NCBI GenBank assembly: GCA_002692965.1
Contig: NZNC01000027.1
Location: forward strand, 1 to 62,178
Direction of reading: 5' to 3'
Source of the DNA: Haliea sp.
GTDB lineage: Bacteria; Pseudomonadota; Gammaproteobacteria; Pseudomonadales; Halieaceae
Length of the DNA stretch: 62,178 nucleotides
The first letter of the stretch is position 1. Every line of letters starts with the position of its first letter. The notes below the pieces were generated by a model, which was given only the letters and a program-made list of their open reading frames with translations, ran no database searches and was not told the DNA's origin. Positions 27,937-37,543 of this stretch are shown piece after piece. The position numbers and the translations under genes were made by a program.

Positions 27937-28236
27937 TCAGGGCAGCACGCGCTTGTAGGGTTTGACCACGACCCGGCGGAATACGCCGGCGTCGACGTAA
28001 GGGTCGGCGTCCGCCCAGGCGGTGGCGGCCTCCAGGCTGTCGAACTCGGCGATGATCAGGCTGCCGGTAAAGCCCGCGTCGCCCGGGTCCTCGGTGTCGA
28101 GGGCCGGGTGCGGGCCCGCAACCAGCAGGCGCCCCTCGTCGACCAGCGCCTGGATCCGCGCCAGATGGGCGGGGCGCGCCTGCTGACGCAAGGGCAGGCT
28201 GTTGTCGACGTCGTCGCAGAGTATCGCGTAAAGCAT
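27937..28236 (-). CDS. yciI: YciI-family protein
   Basis: This 99-residue ferredoxin-like protein of the YciI family has the typical [26 protein letters not shown] start, a LVAGPHPAL loop and the [10 protein letters not shown] segment. Conserved His and Asp residues suggest an enzyme active site, but no reaction is established. It lies between yciB and the SH3b gene on the same strand. The clustering of yciI and yciB matches the E. coli yciI-yciA-yciB region. Confidence 0.9.
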   Translation of the reverse strand: MLYAILCDDVDNSLPLRQQARPAHLARIQALVDEGRLLVAGPHPALDTEDPGDAGFTGSLIIAEFDSLEAATAWADADPYVDAGVFRRVVVKPYKRVLP

Positions 28237-28249
28237 GAATCGGGTCCTG

Positions 28250-28837
28250 TCAGGAGTCGCTGGCGGTATCTTCCTTGAGATGCGGAGCCACCAGCCAGGC
28301 AGTCAATACGGTGAGGAGCAGGGTGAAGCCGATCGCCGAGTACAGCTTGTAGCTGACCCAGTCGGCTTCACTCCAGGTGTAGGCAACCACCAGGTTGAGG
28401 GTGCCGACGATGGCAAAGTGCGCTGTCCACAGCAGGTTCAGCCGCAGCCACACAGATTTTGGCAACTGTATCTGCCCGCCGAGGGTGCGCTCCATCAGGT
28501 TGCGCTGACCGATGAACTGCGAGGCGCCGAAGACCAGGGCCAGGGCCCAGTTGAAAATGGTCGGCTTCCACTGGATGAACAGTTCATTGCGCAACAGCAG
28601 GGTGGCGGCGCCGAAAGCGAGTACTGCTACGCCAGTCCACAGGCTGCGCTTGTCGAGCTTGCGGTTTACTGCGAAGGTGATCAGCAGCTGCAGCAGAGTG
28701 GCCAGCATGAGCACGGCAGTGGCGCTGAAAATGCCGTCGATCGTGTGTTGCCAGTCGCCCAGGCTGACGGTGTCGCCGTCCATCTGGTAGACGATGAAAA
28801 ACAGAGCAATGGGAATGAATTCGGCAAGTTGTTTCAT
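28250..28837 (-). CDS. yciB: Inner-membrane spanning protein YciB (septation protein A family)
   Basis: This 195-residue polytopic membrane protein has five predicted helices. Family signatures include the N-terminal [13 protein letters not shown], the conserved [13 protein letters not shown] segment and [10 protein letters not shown]-like residues. YciB/IspZ proteins influence cell-envelope synthesis and septation. The ATG at 28837 fits the family; the longer frame to 28996 overlaps the divergent promoter. It starts a minus-strand run continuing into yciI and the SH3b, cyclophilin and pdxJ genes. Confidence 0.92.
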   Translation of the reverse strand: MKQLAEFIPIALFFIVYQMDGDTVSLGDWQHTIDGIFSATAVLMLATLLQLLITFAVNRKLDKRSLWTGVAVLAFGAATLLLRNELFIQWKPTIFNWALALVFGASQFIGQRNLMERTLGGQIQLPKSVWLRLNLLWTAHFAIVGTLNLVVAYTWSEADWVSYKLYSAIGFTLLLTVLTAWLVAPHLKEDTASDS

Positions 28838-28972
28838 GGCAGACCTGTTGGAGCCCCGTGTTACCATGCCGCTTTGCCCGCAGGAGGCCGCGGTGCACCG
28901 CCGGCAGGACGGGCGGTAGCCCGCCAGTGTAGTGCACTGCGGGAAGCAGAGCAAAGCGGAGACGCTAACATC

Positions 28973-29830
28973 GTGCTTGTCGATTTCCACACCCATACCA
29001 CCGCTTCGGACGGTGCGCTGTCACCCGCGGACCTGGTGCAGCGCGCCCTTGTGCGCGGCGTGAGCCAGCTGGCGATTACCGATCACGACACCGTGGCGGG
29101 CTACCGCGCGGCCGTGGCAAGCCGCGCGCTTGCAAGCGGTGAGCTGCACCTGGTGCCCGGGGTGGAGCTGTCCTGCCAGTGGTCGGGGGTCAACGTGCAC
29201 GTGGTTGGCCTGAACCTGGATGTCGATCATCCGGTGCTGGCCGCGGGCCTGTCCCGGCAGGCGGAGGCGCGTCAGGAGCGGGCCGCGGTGATTGCCCGGC
29301 GGCTCGAGAAACTGGGCCTGTCCGGTGCCCTGGAGGGGGCCCGTGCGGCCGCCGGTGACAGCCAGATCGGCCGGCCGCACTTCGCCGCCTGGATGGTCGC
29401 GCAGGGCCATGTGGCGGAGCCCTCGGTGGCCTTCGACCGCTACCTGGGCCGCGGCAAGCCGGGGGACGTAAAGGCCTTCTGGCCGGTCCTGGAGGAGGTG
29501 GTCGGCTGGATCGTCGCCGCAGGTGGCGTGGCCGTGTTGGCGCACCCCTTGAAATACCGCTTGACCCGCACTCGGCTGGAGCGTCTGACCGCGGATTTTC
29601 GCGCTGCCGGCGGCGCTGCGGTGGAAGTGCTCAGTGGACGCCAGTTGCCCAACGAAGGGCGCGAGTTGCGCGAGCTGGCCAGGCGGCAACAGCTGGCGGT
29701 CTCGCTGGGCAGTGATTTTCATCAGGAACAGTCGTGGGCTGCCGACCTGGGTGTCGAGCCCCGCCATCTGGAGGGGCTGCGGGGCGTCTGGGAACGCTGG
29801 CAGGCCCCCGAGCAGGAGAGTTGTACATGA
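28973..29830 (+). CDS. rnm: PHP-domain 5'-3' exoribonuclease RNase AM (YciV/TrpH)
   Basis: This 285-residue PHP-fold enzyme is homologous to E. coli YciV, the nuclease that trims 5' ends of rRNA and degrades short RNAs. Metal-binding motifs are visible as VDFHTHTTASDG near the N-terminus, ITDHDTVAGY, and later histidines in LAHPLKY and GSDFHQ. A GTG start at 28973 places the first motif at residues 4-15. Its TGA overlaps the next gene's ATG, the same yciV-yciO order as in E. coli. Confidence 0.92.
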   Translation: MLVDFHTHTTASDGALSPADLVQRALVRGVSQLAITDHDTVAGYRAAVASRALASGELHLVPGVELSCQWSGVNVHVVGLNLDVDHPVLAAGLSRQAEARQERAAVIARRLEKLGLSGALEGARAAAGDSQIGRPHFAAWMVAQGHVAEPSVAFDRYLGRGKPGDVKAFWPVLEEVVGWIVAAGGVAVLAHPLKYRLTRTRLERLTADFRAAGGAAVEVLSGRQLPNEGRELRELARRQQLAVSLGSDFHQEQSWAADLGVEPRHLEGLRGVWERWQAPEQESCT

Positions 29831-30450
29831 GTCAGTTTTTCCAGATCCATCCCGAGACGCCCCAGGCCCGTCTGGTGCGCCAGGCGGTGGATATCATCCG
29901 CCAGGGTGGGGTGGTGGTCTATCCCACCGATTCCGCCTATGCCCTGGGTTGCCACCTGGGCGACAAGCAGGCGGTGGACCGCATTCGTCGCATCCGGCGC
30001 CTGGATGACCGCCACAATTTTACTCTGGTCTGCCGGGACCTCTCGGAGATCGGCACCTACGCCCGGGTCAACAACACCGACTTTCGCCTGCTCAAGAACA
30101 ACACCCCCGGACCCTATACCTTTATTCTCCAGGCCACGTCGGAAGTTCCGCGGCGCCTGCAGCAGGCCAAGCGCAAGACGGTGGGGGTGCGCGTGCCGGA
30201 CAATGCCATTGCCCAGGCGCTGCTGGCCGAGCTGGGAGAGCCGCTGATGAGCGTGACCCTGATTCTCCCGGGCGACGACCTGCCACTGACCGATCCCTGG
30301 GATATCCGCAACCTGCTCGAGCACCAGGTGGATCTGATTATCGACGGTGGTTTCTGTGGCCTGGAGCCGACCACCGTGGTGGATCTGGCGGGTGACGTGC
30401 CCGAGATCACCCGCGAGGGCAAGGGAGACGTGGCGCCCTTCCTGCCCTGA
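29827..30450 (+). CDS. yciO: YciO/Sua5-family threonylcarbamoyl-AMP synthase-like protein
   Basis: This 207-residue protein has the YrdC/Sua5 fold. VVVYPTDSAYALGCHL forms the nucleotide-binding start, followed by KNNTPGPYTFIL and the closing EPTTVVDL. YciO is a paralogue of TsaC, which makes threonylcarbamoyl-AMP for the t6A modification of tRNA; YciO itself is usually weaker or of unclear role. The ATG overlaps the RNase AM stop by 4 bp. Confidence 0.92.
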   Translation: MSQFFQIHPETPQARLVRQAVDIIRQGGVVVYPTDSAYALGCHLGDKQAVDRIRRIRRLDDRHNFTLVCRDLSEIGTYARVNNTDFRLLKNNTPGPYTFILQATSEVPRRLQQAKRKTVGVRVPDNAIAQALLAELGEPLMSVTLILPGDDLPLTDPWDIRNLLEHQVDLIIDGGFCGLEPTTVVDLAGDVPEITREGKGDVAPFLP

Positions 30451-30454
30451 GGGG

Positions 30455-30460
30455 TATACT
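30455..30460 (+). promoter_or_regulatory. Candidate -10 box just before scpA
   Basis: TATACT ends 9 bases before the scpA ATG, which would leave a leader of about three bases. The -35 region is weak. The only purine-rich Shine-Dalgarno-like stretch (GAGGGG) lies about 15 bases upstream, too far to serve. Confidence 0.35.
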
Positions 30461-30469
30461 GCGCGAATT

Positions 30470-31306
30470 ATGACCACAGGCAGCTCCGTGACCGATTCCT
30501 CCTCTCCCAATCCCGCCCGCCCCGAGCAGGGCGAGATGCCCTTTGCGGTGGTCATGGGCAAGGCGATCACCGAGCTGCCCAAGGATCTGTATATACCGCC
30601 CCAGGCACTCGAGGTCTTTCTGGAGGCCTTCGAGGGGCCGCTGGACCTGTTGCTCTACCTGATCCGTCGCCAGAACCTGGATATTCTGGAAATCGACGTC
30701 TCGGAAATCACCGAGCAGTACATGCGCTATGTCGAGCTGATGGACGCGCTGCAGTTCGAGCTGGCGGCGGAGTACCTGCTGATGGCGGCCATGCTGGCGG
30801 AGATCAAGTCGCGCATGCTTTTGCCGCGCTCCGAGATGGTCGACGACGAGGAAGAAGACCCGAGGGCGCAGTTGATCCGGCGCCTGCAGGAATACGAGCG
30901 CTACAAGAAAGCCGCCGAGGAAATCGACGAGCTGCCCAGGCTGGGGCGGGATACCTGGGCGGGCAGTGCGGAGCCGCCGGATCTGGAGCGCGCCAGGCCG
31001 CACCCGGAGGTGGAGATGCGCGAGCTGCTGCTGGCACTGAGTGAAGTGCTGCGCCGGGCCGACATGTTCGAGAGTCACCACATCCAGCGCGAGGCCCTGT
31101 CCACCCGGGAACGCATGTCCGAGGTGTTGGAGCGCCTGGTGGGACGCCAGTTCGTACCTTTCGTATCCCTGTTTTCCGAGCGGGAAGGGCGCCTCGGGGT
31201 GGTAGTGACCTTCCTCGCGGTTCTCGAGCTGATCAAGGAGTCGCTGGTGGAAATCGTGCAGACCGAGTCCTTCGGTCCCATTCACGTCAAGGCAAGGGTG
31301 GAGTAG
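30470..31306 (+). CDS. scpA: Segregation and condensation protein A
   Basis: ScpA is the kleisin subunit that bridges SMC heads for chromosome compaction. The 278-residue protein shows the N-terminal kleisin pattern FEGPLDLLLYLIRRQNLDILEI, a central acidic stretch and the C-terminal winged-helix ending VTFLAVLELIKESLVEI. The ATG at 30470 gives the 25-residue leader common in this group. The scpB start codon directly follows its stop. Confidence 0.95.
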   Translation: MTTGSSVTDSSSPNPARPEQGEMPFAVVMGKAITELPKDLYIPPQALEVFLEAFEGPLDLLLYLIRRQNLDILEIDVSEITEQYMRYVELMDALQFELAAEYLLMAAMLAEIKSRMLLPRSEMVDDEEEDPRAQLIRRLQEYERYKKAAEEIDELPRLGRDTWAGSAEPPDLERARPHPEVEMRELLLALSEVLRRADMFESHHIQREALSTRERMSEVLERLVGRQFVPFVSLFSEREGRLGVVVTFLAVLELIKESLVEIVQTESFGPIHVKARVE

Positions 31307-32047
31307 ATGCCCTTCGAACAGGACAGCAGCACGCTGGTGCAGATTGTCGAGGGCGCCCTGCTGGCGGCCGGGAAGCCCCTGGCCGTACAGCAGCTGGCGG
31401 AGCTTTTTGAAGAGGCGGAGCGCCCCTCCAATGCTGATATCCGGGAAGCCCTGGCGGCGGTGAGTGAGCGCTGCGCCGGGCGTGGCTTCGAACTGGTGGA
31501 AGTCGCCAGTGGCTACCGCTTCCAGGTGCGCCAGTCCCTGGCACCCTGGGTGGGGCGGCTGTGGCAGGAGCGCCCCCAGAAGTACTCGCGGGCGCTGCTC
31601 GAGACCCTGGCACTGATCGCCTATCGACAGCCGATTACCCGCGGCGAGATCGAGGAGATTCGCGGCGTGGCCGTCAGCTCCAACATCATCAAGACCCTCC
31701 AGGAGCGCGAGTGGGTGCGGGTCGTGGGGCACCGCGATGTCCCCGGCCGCCCGGCGATGTACGCCACCACGCGGCAGTTCCTGGATTATTTCAACCTGCG
31801 CAACCTCGATCAGTTGCCCCCCCTGGCGGAGATACGTGACCTGGAAACCCTGAATGCCGAACTCGGCTTTGCCGATGCCGCCGCCGCCCAAGCCGAGGCT
31901 GCCGTTAGCGGGCAGCCTGACGCTGAGTCCTCTCTGGGGGACAGTGAACTGACCGAGCCGACTCCCGACAGTGCGGACGAGGAGGCTTTCGCTGCCGGGG
32001 AGAGCCCTGCGGATACTGCTCACCCCGAATCGGGAGCGAAGCATTGA
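31307..32047 (+). CDS. scpB: Segregation and condensation protein B
   Basis: ScpB is the KITE dimer partner of ScpA. Two winged helices are visible in the first 180 residues ([21 protein letters not shown] and [21 protein letters not shown]), with [18 protein letters not shown] at the end of the core. The last 60 residues are acidic and low-complexity ([19 protein letters not shown]). It directly abuts scpA, and its TGA overlaps the rluB start. Confidence 0.95.
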   Translation: MPFEQDSSTLVQIVEGALLAAGKPLAVQQLAELFEEAERPSNADIREALAAVSERCAGRGFELVEVASGYRFQVRQSLAPWVGRLWQERPQKYSRALLETLALIAYRQPITRGEIEEIRGVAVSSNIIKTLQEREWVRVVGHRDVPGRPAMYATTRQFLDYFNLRNLDQLPPLAEIRDLETLNAELGFADAAAAQAEAAVSGQPDAESSLGDSELTEPTPDSADEEAFAAGESPADTAHPESGAKH

Positions 32048-32973
32048 GCCGCCGTCATGTCACACCCGCCGGCGCCGAAGCCGCGGATAGCGGGTCGCGC
32101 CAACAGCCCGGGGAAAAGCTGCAAAAAGTGCTGGCGCGGACCGGCCTTGGCTCCCGTCGTGAGATGGAGCGCTGGATCGAGGAAGGCCGGGTCAGTGTCG
32201 ACGGGCATCCGGCCACACTGGGTGACCGGGTGGATGAGCGCGCGCGTATTGCCATCGACGGCAAGCCCCTGGAGCGGGCGCCGGCGCGGGAGACCCGCTG
32301 CATTCTCTATCACAAGCCGACCGGGGAAGTGTGCAGCCGCCGCGATCCCCAGGGTCGACGCACGGTGTTCGAGCGACTGCCAAAGCTGAAGAAAGGACGC
32401 TGGATTTCCATCGGTCGCCTGGACTACAACACCTCGGGCCTGCTGCTGTTCACCACCGACGGCGAGCTGGCCAACTCCCTGATGCATCCGTCCGCCAATA
32501 TCGAGCGGGAATACCTGGTGCGGGTGATGGGCCAGGTGGAGCCCGAGATGCTTGAGCGCCTGGTCAACGGGGTCGAGCTGGAGGATGGCGTGGCCCGCTT
32601 CACCGACATCCAGGACGGCGGTGGCGACGGCATCAATCACTGGTTCTACGTGGTGATCATGGAGGGGCGCAACCGCGAGGTGCGCCGGCTCTGGGAGTCC
32701 CAGGGGCTGACGGTTTCCCGTCTCAAGCGTGTGCGTTACGGCGAGGTGTTCATTCCCTCCCGGGTCAAGCAGGGCCAGTGGACCGAGCTCGACCCCAAGG
32801 AGGTGAAGAGCCTCTACCGCATGGCCGGCCTCAAGGAGAAAAAGTTGCAGCGGGGCTCGGTCAAGGAAAAAGAGGTGATGGAGCGCCAGTTTGCCAAGCG
32901 CAAGGCGCCGGCCGCTGCCGGCCGCCGCAGCACCTCGCGTCCGAAGGCGGGCGGGCCACGCCGACGCGGTTAG
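32044..32973 (+). CDS. rluB: 23S rRNA pseudouridine synthase RluB
   Basis: RluB makes pseudouridine at U2605 of 23S rRNA. The 309-residue protein has an S4 RNA-binding domain (about 20-70, [21 protein letters not shown]) and a catalytic domain with the aspartate in [13 protein letters not shown]. The lysine/arginine-rich tail (about 265-309) is disordered and RNA-binding in character. The TTG start at 32044 overlaps the scpB stop. The scpA-scpB-rluB order is common in gammaproteobacteria. Confidence 0.94.
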   Translation: MSRRHVTPAGAEAADSGSRQQPGEKLQKVLARTGLGSRREMERWIEEGRVSVDGHPATLGDRVDERARIAIDGKPLERAPARETRCILYHKPTGEVCSRRDPQGRRTVFERLPKLKKGRWISIGRLDYNTSGLLLFTTDGELANSLMHPSANIEREYLVRVMGQVEPEMLERLVNGVELEDGVARFTDIQDGGGDGINHWFYVVIMEGRNREVRRLWESQGLTVSRLKRVRYGEVFIPSRVKQGQWTELDPKEVKSLYRMAGLKEKKLQRGSVKEKEVMERQFAKRKAPAAAGRRSTSRPKAGGPRRRG

Positions 32974-33099
32974 CCGCACCGCCCACTGGGGCCCGGCAAT
33001 CTGTACCAGCGGCGGTCTTCTCTCCGCCGCACTTCTGCTTTTCCCCTGGATCTTCTACGCTTTGCTGTCGATCGGTCAGCAATAACAAGGAGAGCGAGT

Positions 33100-33960
33100 A
33101 TGGCGGAATCGGCAGAGCTTCAGGTTATCAGTACGGACGTGGTGTTCGGGGAGGGCCCGCGCTGGCGCGAGGGCTGGCTGTACTTTTCCGACATGCGCGG
33201 TGGCGCGGTTAAGCGCATCCGCCCCGATGGCTTGCAGGAAGTGGTTTTCAGCGTGCCCGGGCGTCCTTCCGGGCTCGGCTGGCTGCCCGATGGCACCCTC
33301 CTGCTGGTGTCGATGAACGACCACAGCTTGTTGCGCTATCGCGATGGGGCGCTGCAGGAAGTCGCCGATCTGTCCCCCTGGTGCACCGGTCCCGCCAACG
33401 ACATGGTGGTCGATCGCCATGGGCACGCCTTCGTCGGCAATATGGGCTTCGATTACGAAAAGGGCGAGGCCATGCGCGCGGCCGTGCTGTTGCGGGTCGA
33501 TCCCGACGGTCGGGTCACGGTGGCGGCGGAGGACCTGATCTGCCCCAATGGCATGGCGATCACCGCTGATGGACGCACGCTTGTGGTCGGGCAGAGCGGT
33601 TCCCGGGAGCTGGCGGCCTTCGACCTCGCCGAAGACGGCTCCCTGTCCAACCGCCAGGTCTATGCCACTCTGCCCGAGGGGGCGGTCAGCGACGGCCTGT
33701 GCCTGGATGCGCGGGACAACGTCTGGGTGGCCTCGCCGATGACTCACGAGTTTCTGCACATGCAGCGGGGCTCCGACACTGTCCTGCAGCGTATCGGCAC
33801 GGGCGCCCGCCACGCCATCGCCTGTATGCTGGGCGGCGATGACCGGCGCACCCTGTTCTGTATGACGGCCGCGTCGCTGCATGTTTCTGGCGAGCCCGCC
33901 GAGATAGACGGTCGGGTGGAGAGTGTCCGGGTGGTGGAACCCGGGGCGGGCTGGCCCTAA
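33100..33960 (+). CDS. SMP-30/gluconolactonase-family protein
   Basis: This 286-residue six-bladed propeller hydrolase has the metal-ligand glutamate in FGEGPRWREGWLYFSD, an Asn in CPNGMAITADGRTL and an Asp in VSDGLCLDARDNVWVASP. Members hydrolyse sugar lactones or related esters. A good Shine-Dalgarno (AAGGAGAG) precedes the ATG. It stands alone between rluB and the convergent yciK operon, so neighbours do not reveal its substrate. Confidence 0.88.
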   Translation: MAESAELQVISTDVVFGEGPRWREGWLYFSDMRGGAVKRIRPDGLQEVVFSVPGRPSGLGWLPDGTLLLVSMNDHSLLRYRDGALQEVADLSPWCTGPANDMVVDRHGHAFVGNMGFDYEKGEAMRAAVLLRVDPDGRVTVAAEDLICPNGMAITADGRTLVVGQSGSRELAAFDLAEDGSLSNRQVYATLPEGAVSDGLCLDARDNVWVASPMTHEFLHMQRGSDTVLQRIGTGARHAIACMLGGDDRRTLFCMTAASLHVSGEPAEIDGRVESVRVVEPGAGWP

Positions 33961-34010
33961 AGCGGAGTGTTCGGGCTCCCCGGCCCCGTGGGGCTCTGAG
34001 GGTCCGGTTG

Positions 34011-34757
34011 CTACTGCGCGTCCAGGGCCTGGCCGGTCATCCCGACGCTGTCATCACCCATCAGGTAGAGGTAGGCGGGCAGGATCTCGTCCGGGGAGGG
34101 GTTGCGTGTTGGATCCTCCGCCGGGTACGCACTGCGCCGCATGGCAGTATTGGTGGCGCCGGGGTTGAGGCTGTTGACCCGAACGCGCGAGGTATTCTCC
34201 AGCTCGTCCGCCAGTACCTGCATCAGCCCTTCGGTGGCGAACTTCGACACCGCATAGGCGCCCCAGTAGGCGCGCCCCCGGCGCCCCACGCCGGAGGAGG
34301 TAAACACCACCGAGGCCTGGGGGGCCTGCTCCAGCAATGGCAGCAAAGTGCGCGTGAGCAGGAAAGCTGCGTTCACATTGACCTGCATGACCTCCTGCCA
34401 GGCCGACAAGCTGCTGTTGGCAATTGGCCGCCGCTCGCCCAGCAGACTGGCGTTGTGCAGCAGGCCGTCGAGCCGTCCGAAGGTCTCGCCGATGGCGCTG
34501 GCCAGTTGTTCGCAGTCCTGCTCGGTCGCCGTGGTCAGGTCCAGAGGAAACAGTGCCGGCTGGGCGCCGCCAGCACTCTCGATGGCGTCGTAGACGGCTT
34601 CCAGTTTTTCCACCGTGCGGCCCAGCAGAATCAGCGTCGCGCCGCGGGCGGCGAAGGCGAGGGCGGCGGCGCGGCCGATGCCGTCGCCGGCACCGGTGAC
34701 CAAAATCACCTTGTCGCGGAGCAGGTCGTCGGGAGCTTGGTAGTCCTGGGGGCGCAT
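34011..34757 (-). CDS. yciK: YciK-family short-chain dehydrogenase
   Basis: This 248-residue SDR of the YciK family has TGAGDGIGRAAA near the N-terminus, HNASLLGERRPI, the catalytic serine in VVFTSSGVGRRG and YAVSK. AGGAG about 8 bases before the ATG at 34757 favours this start over the ATG at 34778 that overlaps mupP. It is the last gene of the mtaD-ubiG-mupP-yciK operon, the same order as in Pseudomonas. The substrate of YciK is not established. Confidence 0.92.
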   Translation of the reverse strand: MRPQDYQAPDDLLRDKVILVTGAGDGIGRAAALAFAARGATLILLGRTVEKLEAVYDAIESAGGAQPALFPLDLTTATEQDCEQLASAIGETFGRLDGLLHNASLLGERRPIANSSLSAWQEVMQVNVNAAFLLTRTLLPLLEQAPQASVVFTSSGVGRRGRAYWGAYAVSKFATEGLMQVLADELENTSRVRVNSLNPGATNTAMRRSAYPAEDPTRNPSPDEILPAYLYLMGDDSVGMTGQALDAQ

Positions 34758-34774
34758 GCGGGCGTCTCCTGTTG

Positions 34775-35458
34775 TCATGCCAGGTCGGGAAGGATGAGCG
34801 GTGTCAGCTCGGTGCTGTCGCGGACCTCGGCGTCCGCGCCCCAGCTGCCGGGGTCGTCTCCGGGTTCGATATAGCCGTAGCGGGCGGCGATGGTGAACAG
34901 TCCGGCGCGGCGGCCGGCCTCGATGTCCCTGAGGTGGTCGCCGACATAAATGCTTTCAGCCGGGTTCACGCCGAGCTGGCTGCAGTTCAGCCACAGCGGC
35001 TCGGGGTGTGGTTTGCGCTGGCTGACATCGTCCGGGCACACCAGGCTGCCCAGGGCCGGCTGTAGATCCAGTCGGGCCATCAGGGGCTCGGCGTAGGCCC
35101 GGGGCTTATTGGTGGAGACGCCCCAGGGAATGCCGCGTTCGCCGAGTGCGCGCAGCAGATTCTCGATCCCGGGGTAGGGCCTGGCGGTGGTGCCCAGTAC
35201 CTCGCCGTAGAGCTCCAGCAGACGCAGGCGGCGCGTCTCGAAGTCGGCATCGTCTTCGGTCAGGTCGAGGGCCAGGCTGACCAGGGCGCGGGCGCCGTTG
35301 GAGACACTGGCCCGGATGCGCTGGTTGGGCAGCGGCGGCAGGTCGTGTTCCGCGCGCAGGGTCTGTACCACGGTGACAAACTCGTCCGCGGTATCCACCA
35401 GGGTGCCGTCGAGGTCGAAGATCACCGCGGCAGGGGGCTGCGGCATGGCTCGCGTCAT
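34775..35458 (-). CDS. mupP: HAD phosphatase MupP-like (N-acetylmuramate 6-phosphate phosphatase)
   Basis: This 227-residue HAD-IA hydrolase has FDLDGTLVDT (nucleophile Asp), a TNKPR segment, the KPHPEP lysine and YVGDHLRDIEAGR. By sequence alone it could be a phosphoglycolate phosphatase. Its place directly after ubiG and before yciK matches Pseudomonas mupP, whose product works in the peptidoglycan-recycling route that bypasses de novo UDP-MurNAc synthesis. Start and stop overlap both neighbours by 4 bp or so. Confidence 0.85.
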   Translation of the reverse strand: MTRAMPQPPAAVIFDLDGTLVDTADEFVTVVQTLRAEHDLPPLPNQRIRASVSNGARALVSLALDLTEDDADFETRRLRLLELYGEVLGTTARPYPGIENLLRALGERGIPWGVSTNKPRAYAEPLMARLDLQPALGSLVCPDDVSQRKPHPEPLWLNCSQLGVNPAESIYVGDHLRDIEAGRRAGLFTIAARYGYIEPGDDPGSWGADAEVRDSTELTPLILPDLA

Positions 35459-36174
35459 GCGGCCTGCTCCGGCTTGATTGCGCGCACCATGTAATTCACA
35501 TCCACATCCCGCGGGTTGAGGCGGTAGCGCCGCGTAATCGGGTTGTAGGTGAGCCCGGTCATCCCGGTGAGTTCCAGGCCCGCGGCGCGCAGCCAGGCGG
35601 CCAGCTCCGAAGGCTTGATGAACTTGCGGTACTCGTGGGTGCCGGCAGGTAGCAGCTTGAGGATGTACTCGGCACCGACAATCGCGAAGGCGAAGGCCTT
35701 GGGGTTGCGGTTGATAGTAGAGAAATACAGCGAGGCCCCCGGTCTGGCGAGCTCGGCGCAGGCGGCGACAACGGCAGCCGGGTCGGGGACGTGCTCAAGC
35801 ATCTCCAGGCAGCAGACGATGTCGAAATGTCCGGGCAGCTCCGCCGCCAGGTCCTCCGCGGTGCTCTGGCGATAGTCCACCTCGACCCCGGACTCCAGCT
35901 GGTGGATGCGCGCCACGGCGAGGGGCGCTTCGCCCATGTCGATGCCGGTAACGCTGGCGCCGCGCTGGGCCATGGCTTCCGCCAGCAGGCCGCCGCCACA
36001 GCCGACGTCGAGTAGCTGGCTGTCCGCCACGGGCGAGTGCTCGTCTATCCAGTTGGCGCGCAGGGGGTTGATCTCGTGCAGGGGGCGGAACTCGCTGTTG
36101 CGGTCCCACCAACGGGAGGCCAGGGCCTCGAACTTGGCGATCTCCTGGGGGTCGACGTTGGCCTGGGCGGTCAT
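35455..36174 (-). CDS. ubiG: Ubiquinone biosynthesis O-methyltransferase UbiG
   Basis: UbiG performs both O-methylations in ubiquinone synthesis with SAM. The 239-residue protein begins with the typical EIAKFEALASRWWDRNSEFRP segment, followed by motif I LLDVGCGGGLLAE, and ends with TGLTYNPITRRYRL. Its start overlaps the mtaD stop by 4 bp, and its stop overlaps mupP. Confidence 0.96.
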   Translation of the reverse strand: MTAQANVDPQEIAKFEALASRWWDRNSEFRPLHEINPLRANWIDEHSPVADSQLLDVGCGGGLLAEAMAQRGASVTGIDMGEAPLAVARIHQLESGVEVDYRQSTAEDLAAELPGHFDIVCCLEMLEHVPDPAAVVAACAELARPGASLYFSTINRNPKAFAFAIVGAEYILKLLPAGTHEYRKFIKPSELAAWLRAAGLELTGMTGLTYNPITRRYRLNPRDVDVNYMVRAIKPEQAA

Positions 36175-37508
36175 GTGCGGTCTCCTGTTGCGGCAATCCG
36201 TTGCTGCCAGTCGCGGCAGCGCTGTTGCAGGGCGTCCCAGTCGAGCGTCAGCAGGCGGCGCTCTTCCAGCAGCAGTTCACCGTCCACCCAGCAGTGGCTC
36301 ACCTGGCTGCCGTTGCAGGCGTACACCAGCTGCGACAGGGGGTGGTGCACCGGCTGGGTCTCCGGTCCGGAGAGATCGACGGCGACCAGATCGGCCGCCT
36401 TGCCGGGCTCAATGCTGCCGACGCGCTCGTCCAGGCCGAGGGCGCGTGCGCCGCCCAGGGTCGCCATTTCCAGTACCTTTGCCGCGGGGAGGGCGGCGGG
36501 ATCCTCGCGCTGCAGTTTCGCCAGTAGGGCGGCACTGTGCATCTCCCCGAACAGGCTGAGGTCGTTGTTGCTGGCAGCGCCATCGGTACCCAGGGCCACA
36601 TTGACCCCGGCGGCCTGCAGCTGGCCCACGGGGCAGACACCCGAGGCCAGCTTCATGTTGGACTGGGGGCAGTGGATGACCTGGGCACCGGCTGCCGCGA
36701 GCAGGGCGATATCCTGGTCGCCGAGGTCGGTCATGTGCACACACTGGGTGCGCGGGCCGAGCAGGCCCAGGCGATTCAGGGTATCCAGCGGGCGCTCGCC
36801 GCAGCGCTCCACCGCCTGCAGTACCTCGCCGCGGGTTTCGTGCAGGTGGATATGCACCGGCAGGTCCAGCTCGGCGGCGAGTACCGCAATGCGGGATAGG
36901 GTTTCCTCGCCCACCGTGTAGGGGGCGTGGGGGCCGAAGACCACGCTGATGCGCTCGTGGTGCTTGTAGTCGTCGCGCAGGGCCAGACCTTTGCGCAGGT
37001 ACTCCTCCGGGCCGCTGCCCCAGGCGGTGGGAAAGTCAAAGACGGGGAAGGCCAGCTGGCAGCGCAGCCCCGTGTCCTGGGCCACCCGGGCGGTTTCCTC
37101 GGGAAAGAAATACATGTCGGAGAACGTGGTAGTGCCGGCGCGCAGCATCTCTGCCATGGCCAGCAGGCTGCCGTCGCGGACAAATTCGGCGCTGACGTGG
37201 GCTTGCTCGGCGGGCCAGATGTGTTCCTGCAGCCAGGGCATCAGCGGGTAGTCATCGGCATAGCCGCGCAGCAGGCTCATGGCAGCGTGGCCATGGGCAT
37301 TCACCAGGCCTGGAATCATCGCGTGTTCGGGTAGCTCGACTTCCCGGGAGGCTGACAGTGTGCGGGCCTGGTGCGTGGGCAGCAGGGCGACGATACGTCC
37401 CTGATGGATAACCACGCTGTGATTTTCCAGTATCTGGCCCTCGGGCAGTACGGGGATGATCCAGCGGGGGTGCAGCAGGCTGTCGGGGTGTTCGGGCAGT
37501 TCGCTCAT
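36171..37508 (-). CDS. mtaD: TRZ/ATZ-family amidohydrolase, SAH/5'-methylthioadenosine deaminase type
   Basis: This 445-residue metal-dependent amidohydrolase has the HxH motif in GLVNAHGHAAMSLLRG, the metal histidine and active-site Glu in HIHLHETRGE, a further His in CVHMTDL and the catalytic Asp in GTDGAASNN. The position upstream of ubiG-mupP-yciK and divergent from gyrA matches the Pseudomonas methylthioadenosine deaminase gene. The ATG at 37508 follows a purine-rich stretch; the longer frame to 37589 has no family similarity. Related enzymes deaminate S-adenosylhomocysteine or 5'-deoxyadenosine. Confidence 0.9.
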   Translation of the reverse strand: MSELPEHPDSLLHPRWIIPVLPEGQILENHSVVIHQGRIVALLPTHQARTLSASREVELPEHAMIPGLVNAHGHAAMSLLRGYADDYPLMPWLQEHIWPAEQAHVSAEFVRDGSLLAMAEMLRAGTTTFSDMYFFPEETARVAQDTGLRCQLAFPVFDFPTAWGSGPEEYLRKGLALRDDYKHHERISVVFGPHAPYTVGEETLSRIAVLAAELDLPVHIHLHETRGEVLQAVERCGERPLDTLNRLGLLGPRTQCVHMTDLGDQDIALLAAAGAQVIHCPQSNMKLASGVCPVGQLQAAGVNVALGTDGAASNNDLSLFGEMHSAALLAKLQREDPAALPAAKVLEMATLGGARALGLDERVGSIEPGKAADLVAVDLSGPETQPVHHPLSQLVYACNGSQVSHCWVDGELLLEERRLLTLDWDALQQRCRDWQQRIAATGDRT

Positions 37509-37543
37509 GGACTCTCTTGGCTGGTGGTGCCGACAGGGGCGCC

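Noticed and set aside
30407-32044. 545-residue open frame opposite scpA and scpB
   Set aside because: Low-complexity antisense frame; scpA and scpB are well supported.
32974-33085. Hydrophobic frame (LLSAALLLFPWIFYALLSIG) between rluB and the SMP-30 gene
   Set aside because: No start codon with a ribosome-binding site outside rluB; probably a chance hydrophobic reading of the intergenic DNA.
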